From the NCBI GenBank assembly GCA_964237235.1, contig CAXSGY010000016.1:48805-112804 (forward strand): DNA of 64,000 nucleotides. Reading direction: 5' to 3'. The notes beneath the pieces were generated by a model. It worked only from the letters and a program-made list of their open reading frames with translations. It did not search any database and was not told the DNA's origin. This document shows, in pieces, positions 54,254 through 62,483 of the stretch; the stretch's first letter is position 1, and every line of letters starts with the position of its first letter. Source of the stretch: GCA-002050365 sp964237235 (GTDB lineage: Bacteria; Acidobacteriota; Blastocatellia; Pyrinomonadales; Pyrinomonadaceae). Both the position numbers and the translations under genes were made by a program.

Positions 54254-56464
54254 TTATCGCATCATTCGCGCATCCTGTTTCGGTTTGATTTCGTATTCCT
54301 TCGGCGGTTCCGCGCCCATCAGATTCTTCACGAAATAATCCCAACGGCGGCGCATCATATAGAAATTCGTCTGGGGCGAAAAACCGTCAACCGCGTTGTT
54401 GGCGTAGCCGTGGCGCGCGTTCGGAAAGATTATCAAATCGAAATCCTTGTTCGCTTTGACCAGCGCGTCAACGACCAGCAAAGTGTTGGACGGCGGCACG
54501 TTGTCGTCCATCGAGCCGTGCGCGAGCAGCAACTTCCCTTTTAGATTTTTGGCGTAAACCTGATTCGCCTGTTTTTCGTAATTGTCGTCCGCGAGAAGTC
54601 CGATATAGCGTTCGCCCCAATCGTCTTCGTAATTGCGGTTGTCGTGATTGCCCGACTCGCTGATGCCGACTTTGAAAAAATCGGGATAGCGAAACATCGC
54701 CGCCGCCGTCGCAAATCCGCCGCCCGAATGTCCCCAAATGCCGACGCGATTTAAGTCCATATACTGATATTTTTGGGCGAGCTGCTTGATGCCTTCGATC
54801 TGGTCGGGCAGCGTGTTGTCCGCCATATTGCCATAACACGCATCGTGAAATGCCTTCGAGCGCAGAGGGTTACAAGTTCCGTCAATGACGACGACGACGA
54901 AACCGAGTTCGGCTAATGCCTGGTGGTCGCTGCGCCCGGCGTTGAACGCCCGCCCGCCGACTCCGCCGCCCTGCGGTCCGGGATAAATATAATCAACGAC
55001 CGGATATTTTTTCGTCGCGTCGAGATTGGTCGGCACGAACATCAAGCCGTATAAATCCCATTTGCCGTCGCGCGATTTGACCGTGATCGGCGTGGGCGGT
55101 TTCCAGCCGGTCGCCGTCAAACGCGAGATGTCGGTTTTCTCTAAATTCACGACGACTTTGCCGTTGATGTCCTTCAAAACGGTCGTCGCCGGAACGTCGG
55201 GTTTCGAGTAAACATCAATAAAATATTTGTTGTCGGGCGAAAGCGTGACATCGTGCGTGCCATCTTCGGGCGTTAACGATTTTAAGTTTTTGCCGTCAAA
55301 GCCGACGCTGTAAAAATGGGTGAAATACGGGTCTTGTCCTTTTTCGCGCCCGTTTGCGTCGAAATAAATCGTGCGGTTTTTTTCGTCAATATCCAGAATC
55401 TGCGTAACGACATAATCGCCGGAAGTAATCTGGTTTTTTAATTTTTTGGTCGTCAAATCATACAGATAAAGATGTCCCCAGCCGTCTTTTTCCGAATACC
55501 AGATAAACTCATTCGTGGCGGGCAGATATTTCCAGTTAACTCCGCCTTGTCCGGCTTCAAACTGCGTCGGGCTGACTTCTTCAAAAACATCTTTGACTTC
55601 GCCGCTCGAAGCATCGGCGACGCGCAGATCGGCTTTTTTATGATCGCGCGAAGTCGAAACGAAACCGAGCGTTTTGCCGTCCGCGCTCCACGAGATATCT
55701 TCCCAGCCGCCGTCGCACGAAACGTCGTCGCAAATCGTCGAGCGATGCGGATCGGGCGGCATTTGCAGACGAATGACGCGCGGCGTTTCCGTTTCGATGA
55801 CGACGCGCTGAATCGTCGCAATCGCGTCGCCCGGCAGCGGATATTTCCATTGTTCGAGCTTCGGCGCGCCGACGTTCGTCGAAACCAGATACATATCGGT
55901 CGCGCCGCGCTGATCCTGCTGAAACGTGGCGATTTTTTTTGAGTCGGGCGACCAGACGAGAATCGGTCGGTCGCTGTGAACCCAACCGGCGTTGTCGGTC
56001 GCGTAACCGAAATCCTTTACGCCGTCAACGGTCAACTGCGTTTCCTTGCCCGTCTTTAAATCGCGCATCCAGAGATTGTAATTTTTGATATAAGCTTCGC
56101 GCGTTCCGTCGGGCGAAGCGACGGACGGCTGCCGGTTGCCGCGCCGGTTTTCAGGCGCGGCGGGCGATTCGGTAACGCCGAGTCCGGCGAGATTGGCGGC
56201 GGTTTTGCGCGTGCCGTCCGCCGGATTGATTAAAACGAATTCGCTGCCCGTCGCCGTCAAAACGCGGTAATAAAATCTGCCGTCGGGCAGAAAAGTCGGG
56301 CGCACGCCGCTGCGGTCAATCATTTGATTCGCGCTGAAGCCGAGCATTCGCACGGCGCGGTCGTAATCCTCGCCGGTCAAAACGCGCGGCGCGGTCGTCG
56401 TCTGGGCGAACATCGTCGCCGTCAACAAAAAAAGCAGACAGTTAAAATATAGAATTTTCTTCAT
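54254..56464 (-). CDS. secreted S9B dipeptidyl-peptidase IV-like serine peptidase
   Basis: 736 residues from ATG 56464, followed by a signal peptide (ILYFNCLLFLLTATMFAQ). A DPPIV N-terminal beta-propeller covers about 90-480 (VASPDGTREAYIKNYNLWMRD, WSADGKTLGFVS). The alpha/beta hydrolase domain follows with nucleophile Ser580 in WGHSGGGFATAA, Asp653 or Asp654 in HGSMDDNVPP and His685 in NARHGYANN. It removes dipeptides or small N-terminal fragments from proline/alanine-containing peptides outside the cytoplasm. The longer frame upstream to 56647 is leader. Divergent from the M61 peptidase, which suggests joint use in peptide scavenging. Confidence 0.9.
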   Translation of the reverse strand: MKKILYFNCLLFLLTATMFAQTTTAPRVLTGEDYDRAVRMLGFSANQMIDRSGVRPTFLPDGRFYYRVLTATGSEFVLINPADGTRKTAANLAGLGVTESPAAPENRRGNRQPSVASPDGTREAYIKNYNLWMRDLKTGKETQLTVDGVKDFGYATDNAGWVHSDRPILVWSPDSKKIATFQQDQRGATDMYLVSTNVGAPKLEQWKYPLPGDAIATIQRVVIETETPRVIRLQMPPDPHRSTICDDVSCDGGWEDISWSADGKTLGFVSTSRDHKKADLRVADASSGEVKDVFEEVSPTQFEAGQGGVNWKYLPATNEFIWYSEKDGWGHLYLYDLTTKKLKNQITSGDYVVTQILDIDEKNRTIYFDANGREKGQDPYFTHFYSVGFDGKNLKSLTPEDGTHDVTLSPDNKYFIDVYSKPDVPATTVLKDINGKVVVNLEKTDISRLTATGWKPPTPITVKSRDGKWDLYGLMFVPTNLDATKKYPVVDYIYPGPQGGGVGGRAFNAGRSDHQALAELGFVVVVIDGTCNPLRSKAFHDACYGNMADNTLPDQIEGIKQLAQKYQYMDLNRVGIWGHSGGGFATAAAMFRYPDFFKVGISESGNHDNRNYEDDWGERYIGLLADDNYEKQANQVYAKNLKGKLLLAHGSMDDNVPPSNTLLVVDALVKANKDFDLIIFPNARHGYANNAVDGFSPQTNFYMMRRRWDYFVKNLMGAEPPKEYEIKPKQDARMMR

Positions 56465-56598
56465 CGGTATTTTTTTTAATCTTTGTTCAAAGTAAAGACA
56501 ATTTTTTGGAATTGATTCAAGCATAAATCCGCCGACGTATTTTTGCCTAACGCGCAGAATAAAGAAAATCCGCCGTTTAAGGTTTTCAGCGAATTTAA

Positions 56599-56629
56599 TT
56601 GTATTCGCAGACCGTTTTTTTGTTATTAT
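56599..56629 (+). promoter_or_regulatory. possible promoter of the M61 peptidase gene
   Basis: TTGTAT (56599-56604) and TATTAT (56624-56629) are separated by 19 bases, 35 bases before the start codon. Spacing is one to two bases longer than ideal. Confidence 0.35.
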
Positions 56630-56664
56630 CTGAAAATCAATCGTCAAAGGAAAATCCGGTTTTT

Positions 56665-58980
56665 ATGAACAATTTCGTTTATTCATCGCGGCGCAGACTC
56701 GCTTTCGCCGTCGCTTTTTTATTGATTCAGGTTTCAATCGCCGCCGCGCAAAATTCGATTAACATCGCGGTTGACGCAAGCGGCGCGGCAAAAAACATTC
56801 TGCGCGTCCGCGAAACGTTGGCGGTCAAGCCGGGCGCGTTGACGCTTTTTTACCCGAAATGGATTCCCGGCGAACATTCGCCGACCGGACCTTTGAACAA
56901 TATGATTAATTTATTTATCAAAGGAAATGGCAAACCAATTCAATGGCGGCGCGACGATGTGGAAATGTTCGCGTTTCATCTGACCGTTCCCAACGGCGTG
57001 AGCGAAATCGAAATCACTTTCGACGATGCCGCCGAAGCGGGTTCAACTTCGAGCGCGCAGCTCGCCCGAATCAAATGGAATCGTCTTTTGCTTTATCCCG
57101 AAGCGGCGAAAAGCGACGACGTAAAGGTTAAGAGTTCTTTGAAAATGCCTGCCGATTGGAAATATGCGACGGCTTTGACGACCGTAAAAGAATCGCAGAA
57201 CGCGGTTGATTTTCAAGAAACGACTTTGACGACGTTCGTTGATTCGCCCGCCGTAATCGGAAAGTTTTTCAAGCGCGTGCCGCTCGAAAACGTGAGCGGC
57301 GCGGCGCACGAAATTGATTTTTTCGCCGATTCCAATGAAGCTCTCGAATACAAACCGGAAACTTTGACGGGTTGGAAAAATCTCATCAAACAGGCGAACG
57401 CGCTGTTCGGCGCGAGGCATTACAACAGTTATAAATTTCTCGTCACGTTAAGCGATTTCGGCGGCAGCGAAGGTTTAGAGCATCACGAATCGAGCGAAGA
57501 CGGCACGACCGAAAAAGCCTTGAGCGAACGCTACGATTTGCTCGATCTCGGCGGGCTGCTCGGACACGAATACACGCATTCGTGGAACGGCAAATATCGC
57601 CGACCGAAGGGTTTGGCAACCGGCGATTTTGAAACGCCGATGCGCGGCGAGCTTCTGTGGGTTTACGAAGGCTTGACCGAATACTTAGGCGACGTTCTGC
57701 CTGCCCGCAGCGGACTTTGGACGGCGGACGAATTCCGTGATGTCATCGCCGAAGTCGGCGCGAATATGGATTATGAAACCGGCAGACGCTGGCGACCGCT
57801 GGCGGACACGGCGACCGACGTGCAGTTCACCTACGCGGGCGCGAGAAATTGGCGCAACCAGCGGCGCGGCGCGGATTATTATTACGAAGGCGAGTTAGTC
57901 TGGCTCGAAGCCGACGTTTTGATTCGCCAAAAATCCGGCGGCAAATTATCTCTGGATGATTTTCTGAAAAAATTTCACGGCGGGCAAAATTCCGCTCCCG
58001 CAGTCAAGCCATATGATTTCGCTGAAGTCGTGAAAACTTTAAACGACGTTACACCTTACGATTGGCGAACGTTTTTGCTCGACAGAATTTACAAGCCGCA
58101 AACGCGCGCGCCGCTCAACGGCATCACGAACGGCGGCTGGAAATTGATTTACAACGACACGCCGAACACGCAGGTTTCGGTCAACGAGACGCGCGGCAAT
58201 TCGGCGAATTTTTCCTATTCAATCGGGGTTTTAGTCAACGCGGCGGGAACGATTCTCGATGTCAATCCCGATTTACCGGCGGCGAAAAGCGGACTCGTCC
58301 CGGCGATGACGATTCTGAAAATCAACGGCGAAGATTTTTCAATCGAGAATTTGCATAAGTCCGTCGCTGCGACAAAAACGAGCGCGTCAACGATTGAAAT
58401 CGTCGCGCAGAATAATAACGCGACCGAAACTTTCAAAATAAATTATCAAGGCGGCGAAAAGTATCCGCATCTGGAAAGAGACGCGGCGAAAACGGATTTG
58501 CTTTCGGACGTGGCGAAACCGCTTTCCAATACACAGCTCGGATTTTCTAATAACGCCGGAGTTCCAGAAGGATTTGTTCTAAGCAGTGAACCAACCAGTT
58601 GGATTTTTACTGGTAATCTGACAAAAACGAGGCAAAGAAAAAGTGAACTTATAAATCAAGTTGCCGACGTAACAAATCTTCTTTTGAGTCAATCTGAAAT
58701 TGTCGCAACTTGTGCAACCAGTTCAAAAAGTTGTTCTAACAAAGATCGCTTGATAAATATTTCAACTGAAGCGTTCGATGCGGAAAACGATGTTCTGACT
58801 TATCTTTATACCGTTTCAGCCGGAAAGATCGTCGGTCAAGGTCAAAGAGTCGAATGGGATTTGTCAGGCGTTCCGCCCGGAACTTATACAATTACTGCCG
58901 AAGTTGACGACGGTTGCGGTGTATGCGGAAAAACGCAGACACGAACGATTAAAGTTATCGAATGTCCCGATTGCAAATAA
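56665..58980 (+). CDS. secreted M61 (glycyl aminopeptidase) family metallopeptidase with extra C-terminal domain
   Basis: 771 residues from ATG 56665, with a signal peptide (FAVAFLLIQVSIAAAQ). M61 N-terminal domain: LFYPKWIPGEHSPTGPL. The zinc site is GHEYTHSWNGKYRRP (His301, Glu302, His305) with Glu335 in WVYEGLTEYLGD. A PDZ domain lies at about 530-590. The family normally ends soon after YPHLERDAAKTDLL near residue 610. Here about 145 more residues follow, with a PKD-like sequence (FDAENDVLTYLYTVSAG, VEWDLSGVPPGTYTITAEV) and four Cys near the end (CGVC, CPDC). Codons in this last part are more AT-rich than the rest. Confidence 0.88.
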   Translation: MNNFVYSSRRRLAFAVAFLLIQVSIAAAQNSINIAVDASGAAKNILRVRETLAVKPGALTLFYPKWIPGEHSPTGPLNNMINLFIKGNGKPIQWRRDDVEMFAFHLTVPNGVSEIEITFDDAAEAGSTSSAQLARIKWNRLLLYPEAAKSDDVKVKSSLKMPADWKYATALTTVKESQNAVDFQETTLTTFVDSPAVIGKFFKRVPLENVSGAAHEIDFFADSNEALEYKPETLTGWKNLIKQANALFGARHYNSYKFLVTLSDFGGSEGLEHHESSEDGTTEKALSERYDLLDLGGLLGHEYTHSWNGKYRRPKGLATGDFETPMRGELLWVYEGLTEYLGDVLPARSGLWTADEFRDVIAEVGANMDYETGRRWRPLADTATDVQFTYAGARNWRNQRRGADYYYEGELVWLEADVLIRQKSGGKLSLDDFLKKFHGGQNSAPAVKPYDFAEVVKTLNDVTPYDWRTFLLDRIYKPQTRAPLNGITNGGWKLIYNDTPNTQVSVNETRGNSANFSYSIGVLVNAAGTILDVNPDLPAAKSGLVPAMTILKINGEDFSIENLHKSVAATKTSASTIEIVAQNNNATETFKINYQGGEKYPHLERDAAKTDLLSDVAKPLSNTQLGFSNNAGVPEGFVLSSEPTSWIFTGNLTKTRQRKSELINQVADVTNLLLSQSEIVATCATSSKSCSNKDRLINISTEAFDAENDVLTYLYTVSAGKIVGQGQRVEWDLSGVPPGTYTITAEVDDGCGVCGKTQTRTIKVIECPDCK

Positions 58981-59032
58981 AATCGGTTGAATATTTGCAG
59001 AGATTTTTTCGCGTCGAAAAACGACGCTCATT

Positions 59033-59049
59033 GCAGGCAGGATGCCTAC
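59033..59049. repeat. short palindromic dispersed-type repeat
   Basis: GCAGGC-AGGAT-GCCTAC is palindromic with one mismatch, and the surrounding ACGCTC words are direct repeats (about 59024-59054). It fills most of the 84-bp gap between the M61 and serine hydrolase genes. Confidence 0.5.
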
Positions 59050-59064
59050 GCTCCAGTCAAAATT

Positions 59065-60624
59065 ATGAAAAAGAAAATTTTATCGCTGAATTTGTTTTTA
59101 ATGTTCGTCGTTTTTCCCGCGTTCGTTTTCGCGCAGACGCTCGACGACAAATTAAAGGAAATTGACGCTTATGCAGAAAAGGCGCGTGAGGATTGGAACG
59201 TGCCGGGCTTTGCCGTCGGGATTGTGAAGGACGATAAAGTCGTTTTTTTGAAAGGTTACGGCGTGCGTGAATTAAATAAACCCGAAAAGGTTGACGAACA
59301 TACTTTGTTTGCGATTGCGTCGAATTCAAAGGCTTTTACCGCCGCGTCGCTGGCGATTTTAGTTGATGAAGGCAAATTGAAATGGGACGACAAAGTTGCG
59401 AAGTATCTGCCCGATTTTCAGATGTATGACCCGTATGTGACGAGCGAGATGACGGTGCGCGATCTGGTTTCGCATCACAGCGGACTCGATACGTTCAGCG
59501 GCGATTTGCTCTGGTATCAAACGACTTATAATACCGACGAAATTCTGCGGCGCGTGCGTTTTCTCAAGCCGACTTCGGGTTTTCGCACGAAGTTCGGTTA
59601 TCAAAATCTGATGTTCATCGCGGCGGGCAGAGTCGTCGAAAAAATTTCCGGGAAGACTTGGGCGCAGTTTGTCAGGGAAAAGATTTTAACGCCGCTCGGA
59701 ATGAACGACACGGAAACGAGCGTTAAGGATTTCAAACCGGGCGAGAATATCGCTCTGCCGCACAACGAATCGGGCGGCAAACTTCGCACTCTGGTTTTTG
59801 ACAACGTGGACGGCGCGGCGGGCGCGGCGGCACTCAATTCTTCAGTTGCCGATATAACGAAATGGCTGCGGCTGCAGCTCGCGCACGGGAAATTTGAAGG
59901 CAAACAAATTTACAGCGAACAACGCGCGGGCGAAATGTGGTCGCCGAACACGATTATCGCCACGAATCCGTTTCCGGCGCAGGACGCGCCGACGCAGATG
60001 TTTTCGGCTTACGGCTTGGGCTGGTTTTTGCAGGATTACCGCGGGCGTAAAATCGTGCAACACGGCGGCGGACTCGACGGAATGATTTCGCAAACCGCGA
60101 TGATGCCGTCCGAAAATCTCGGCTTGGTCGTTTTGACGAATTCGGAAACGGGCGTTAATACGATTATGATGAACAAAATTTTCGACGTTTTTTTGAACGT
60201 CGAGCCGAAGCGCAACTGGAGCGCGGAACGCCTCAAACGCGTCGCCGACAATAAAGCGAAAGCGGCGAAGGACGACGCGGAAATTGTCGCCGCGCGTGTT
60301 CCGAATACGAAACCGAGCCTTGAACTGCAAAATTACGCCGGAAAATACACGGACGAGCTTTACGGCGACGCGACCGTCGCGGAAGAAAACGGCAAACTGG
60401 TCTTGCGTTTCGTGCAATCGCCGAATTTCGTCGCCGATCTGGAGCATTGGAATTACGACACGTTCCAGATTCACTGGCGACCGACGGTTTCATACAATTT
60501 CCCGCGCGGCTTCGTGACGTTCACGCTCGACAAAACGGGCAAAACCGACGAACTGAAAATTGACCAGCCGAACAGCGATTTCTGGTTTTACGAGCTGCAT
60601 TTCCGCCGAGGGGAAAAAGAGTGA
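59065..60624 (+). CDS. secreted serine hydrolase, beta-lactamase/class C-like with DUF3471 tail
   Basis: 519 residues from ATG 59065, with a signal peptide (LNLFLMFVVFPAFVFAQ). SxxK is SNSK (Ser86, Lys89) in ASNSKAFTAASLAI, the second motif is FGYQNLMF (Tyr-x-Asn) and the third HGG in VQHGGGLDGM. After the hydrolase domain, about residues 415-515 form a DUF3471 beta domain (LQNYAGKYTDELYGDATV). It probably cleaves esters or D-amino-acid peptides; antibiotic hydrolysis is not implied. It lies directly after the M61 peptidase and is probably cotranscribed with it. Confidence 0.9.
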   Translation: MKKKILSLNLFLMFVVFPAFVFAQTLDDKLKEIDAYAEKAREDWNVPGFAVGIVKDDKVVFLKGYGVRELNKPEKVDEHTLFAIASNSKAFTAASLAILVDEGKLKWDDKVAKYLPDFQMYDPYVTSEMTVRDLVSHHSGLDTFSGDLLWYQTTYNTDEILRRVRFLKPTSGFRTKFGYQNLMFIAAGRVVEKISGKTWAQFVREKILTPLGMNDTETSVKDFKPGENIALPHNESGGKLRTLVFDNVDGAAGAAALNSSVADITKWLRLQLAHGKFEGKQIYSEQRAGEMWSPNTIIATNPFPAQDAPTQMFSAYGLGWFLQDYRGRKIVQHGGGLDGMISQTAMMPSENLGLVVLTNSETGVNTIMMNKIFDVFLNVEPKRNWSAERLKRVADNKAKAAKDDAEIVAARVPNTKPSLELQNYAGKYTDELYGDATVAEENGKLVLRFVQSPNFVADLEHWNYDTFQIHWRPTVSYNFPRGFVTFTLDKTGKTDELKIDQPNSDFWFYELHFRRGEKE

Positions 60625-60709
60625 AAGAGTGAAAAAGTGGAAAAGGGAAAAAGTTTGGGATAATTCCGACAACTTTTCCCCTTTTTCACTTTTTCACTTT
60701 TTCACTTTA
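60608..60709. repeat. low-complexity inverted repeat of GTGAAAA/TTTTCAC units
   Basis: Purine-rich GTGAAAGAGTGAAAAAGTGG words (from 60622) face three TTTTTCAC units (to 60709) around a TTTGGGATAATTCC centre. It overlaps the last codons of the serine hydrolase and would fold into a long hairpin acting as terminator. Confidence 0.72.
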
Positions 60710-60805
60710 AAACCGCTTGCTTTCAATTCGGGGCTGTGTCAGAATTCTCTCAACAATCAACAATTTATTACATAATCAGAATTTGAGGAGACTTTTTAAA
60801 TCATA

Positions 60806-61054
60806 ATGACGGAAAACGGAACGGTCACCGCGACTGAAGAAACTAACTCGACAAACGCGCCGACGGAAGAAAATAAAACGCCGGAAACAGTGGAAACGCC
60901 CGAAATGATCGAAGATATTTCGTATCACGCGGTCGAAAAGGAAGGAAACGTAACGGCGATCTGGGAAATGCAGGGACGTAAGCACGTGCGAACGATTGAT
61001 CCGCGCTCGCACGAAGGCAAACAGATTTTGGCTCTTTTTGAAACTGCCGGATAA
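60806..61054 (+). CDS. small acidic hypothetical protein
   Basis: 82 residues with a GAGGAG ribosome site 16 bases before the ATG. The first 37 residues are Thr/Glu/Asn-rich and disordered; the rest (ISYHAVEKEGNVTAIWEMQGRKHVRTIDPRSHEGKQILALF) is a compact basic domain that looks real by codon use. I do not recognise a family. No signal peptide or membrane helix. Single gene. Confidence 0.7.
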   Translation: MTENGTVTATEETNSTNAPTEENKTPETVETPEMIEDISYHAVEKEGNVTAIWEMQGRKHVRTIDPRSHEGKQILALFETAG

Positions 61055-61261
61055 AAATAAATATTCGACTGACCATCGAAACGAGTCAAAACGTCAAAAA
61101 ATTCTTGCCTTTTAGAAGCGATAGCGTTACCATTATTTGCATTCCAAAACAAGCAGTTTGAAAGTTTGCGGACACATATCTAAAAGTCCCGATTTTTAAG
61201 TCGAGGCTGGCGAAACTTCGGAAGTTTTATCCTTTTTCAATATCAGTTGGAGGTGATTTTT

Positions 61262-61462
61262 GTGAAGAATTTGCTGTATGCAGTTTTAGCTCTGGTTTCG
61301 GTTGTTGTGGCGGGCTATTTTTTATACTCGTTTCAAAACAGCGCGGGCAACACGACCGCGCTGGTCATCGGGGTAATTTTCGCATTGGCGGCGATTATCT
61401 TCGGCGGACTTTTTATGTTCGGCAAAGTTAATCAGCACGAAGACATTCATATTACCGAGTAA
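61262..61462 (+). CDS. small membrane protein with two helices
   Basis: 66 residues, starting at the GTG at 61262 because GGAGGT stands 7 bases before it; a frame from 61247 would place the ribosome site inside the gene. Two hydrophobic helices (LLYAVLALVSVVVAGYFLYSF and ALVIGVIFALAAIIFGGLFMFG) are joined by QNSAGNT, with a short acidic/His tail. Unknown function; such small proteins are often partners of larger membrane complexes. Confidence 0.75.
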   Translation: MKNLLYAVLALVSVVVAGYFLYSFQNSAGNTTALVIGVIFALAAIIFGGLFMFGKVNQHEDIHITE

Positions 61463-61492
61463 AAAGTTCGTTTGACCAACAAATAACTTTTC

Positions 61493-61560
61493 AAGCGGCA
61501 AGCCGCGAATTTATTTATCATTTTTATTGATTGATGAATGGATTACGGTTTGCCGCTTGT
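61493..61560. repeat. inverted repeat with 14-bp arms and long AT loop
   Basis: CAAGCGGCAAGCCG (61493-61506) pairs with CGGTTTGCCGCTTG (61547-61560) with one G-U pair; the 40-base loop is AT-rich. It may terminate the small membrane protein transcript. Confidence 0.65.
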
Positions 61561-61627
61561 TCATTTTCCTCAAATTCGCTTTCTTCACTTCGGAATTCGC
61601 TCGGAGAATGCAATCGAAAATCTTTTT

Positions 61628-61636
61628 TGTTATAAT
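61628..61636 (+). promoter_or_regulatory. extended -10 promoter element of the Nfu gene
   Basis: TGTTATAAT is a TG-N-TATAAT extended -10 box, 65 bases before the Nfu start. No good -35 box is seen upstream. Confidence 0.5.
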
Positions 61637-61701
61637 GTTGACTAAAATGTAAAGATTAAATATCCGAACATTTTTAACTTGAGTGAAAGGATTTTTAAAA
61701 G

Positions 61702-62271
61702 ATGCCGAAAATTGCCGATATACAAGAAACGCCGAATCCGAACGCGGTAAAATTTATTTTAAAGGAACCGGTCAGCAGCGGAACTTCGCATTCGTTCGAT
61801 GCCGCCGCAAAAGCCGCCGACGACCAACTCGCCAAATCCTTATTTGAAATCGGCGAGGTCGTCTCGGTTTTTTATATGGACAAAATGGTCACCGTCGAGA
61901 AAACCGACGAAGCCGATTGGGACGAGATTCTGCCGCTGCTGGCAGTTCCGATTCGCGCGGCGGAATCAACCGGCGCGGCGAACGGTCAGAACGGTTCGGC
62001 GGCGCAATCAATCGGCGGCGCGATTGCCGCCGCGGTCAGCGACAATCCGATAATTGCCCGAATCAACGAACTGCTCGATGAGCGAATCAGACCTTATCTG
62101 GCGAGCGACGGCGGCTGGCTGGAAATTTTAGATTTGGAAAATAAGACGCTCAAAATTCGCTATCAAGGCGCGTGCGGAAGCTGTCCGTCGAGTTTGACGG
62201 GAACTTTGATGGCGATTGAGAATATGATTAAAGACGAAATTGACCCGGAAATCGAAGTCGTCGCCGCGTAA
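61702..62271 (+). CDS. Nfu-type Fe-S cluster carrier protein
   Basis: 189 residues. An N-terminal Nfu_N domain (ETPNPNAVKFILKEPVSSGTS to about residue 90), an Ala/Gly-rich linker, then the NifU C-terminal domain at about 112-185 with the cluster-binding CxxC in GACGSCPSSLTGTLMAIENM. Such proteins hold a 4Fe-4S cluster between two monomers and hand it to client enzymes. Single gene with its own promoter; no isc or suf genes lie beside it. GAAAGGA ribosome site precedes the ATG. Cytoplasmic. Confidence 0.92.
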   Translation: MPKIADIQETPNPNAVKFILKEPVSSGTSHSFDAAAKAADDQLAKSLFEIGEVVSVFYMDKMVTVEKTDEADWDEILPLLAVPIRAAESTGAANGQNGSAAQSIGGAIAAAVSDNPIIARINELLDERIRPYLASDGGWLEILDLENKTLKIRYQGACGSCPSSLTGTLMAIENMIKDEIDPEIEVVAA

Positions 62272-62323
62272 AACCTACTTAAAAGTCGTTTTAACATTTT
62301 TTACTTTCGGCAAAAAAGATTTC

Positions 62324-62353
62324 TTGACATCGAAACCTAAATTTGTTCATAAT
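62324..62353 (+). promoter_or_regulatory. sigma-70-type promoter of the GAF-domain gene
   Basis: A perfect TTGACA (62324-62329) and CATAAT (62348-62353) are separated by 18 bases. The predicted start of transcription, near 62360, lies at the beginning of the hairpin at 62356-62388. Confidence 0.6.
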
Positions 62354-62355
62354 CT

Positions 62356-62395
62356 ATGAGGTGGCATTGATTAGATATGTCATCTCATCTTTTTT
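62356..62395 (+). terminator. terminator or attenuator hairpin followed by T6
   Basis: ATGAGGTGGCAT (62356-62367) pairs with ATGTCATCTCAT (62377-62388) with two G-U pairs, followed by C and six T. It may end the Nfu transcript or attenuate the transcript starting just upstream. Confidence 0.65.
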
Positions 62396-62483
62396 AGGTT
62401 TCAAAAATCTACTCAAAAAAAAACCGCCAGCCATTGTCATTCCCAGAAAATGCTGTGTTTCTAAAAAACGGAGGAGTAATATT

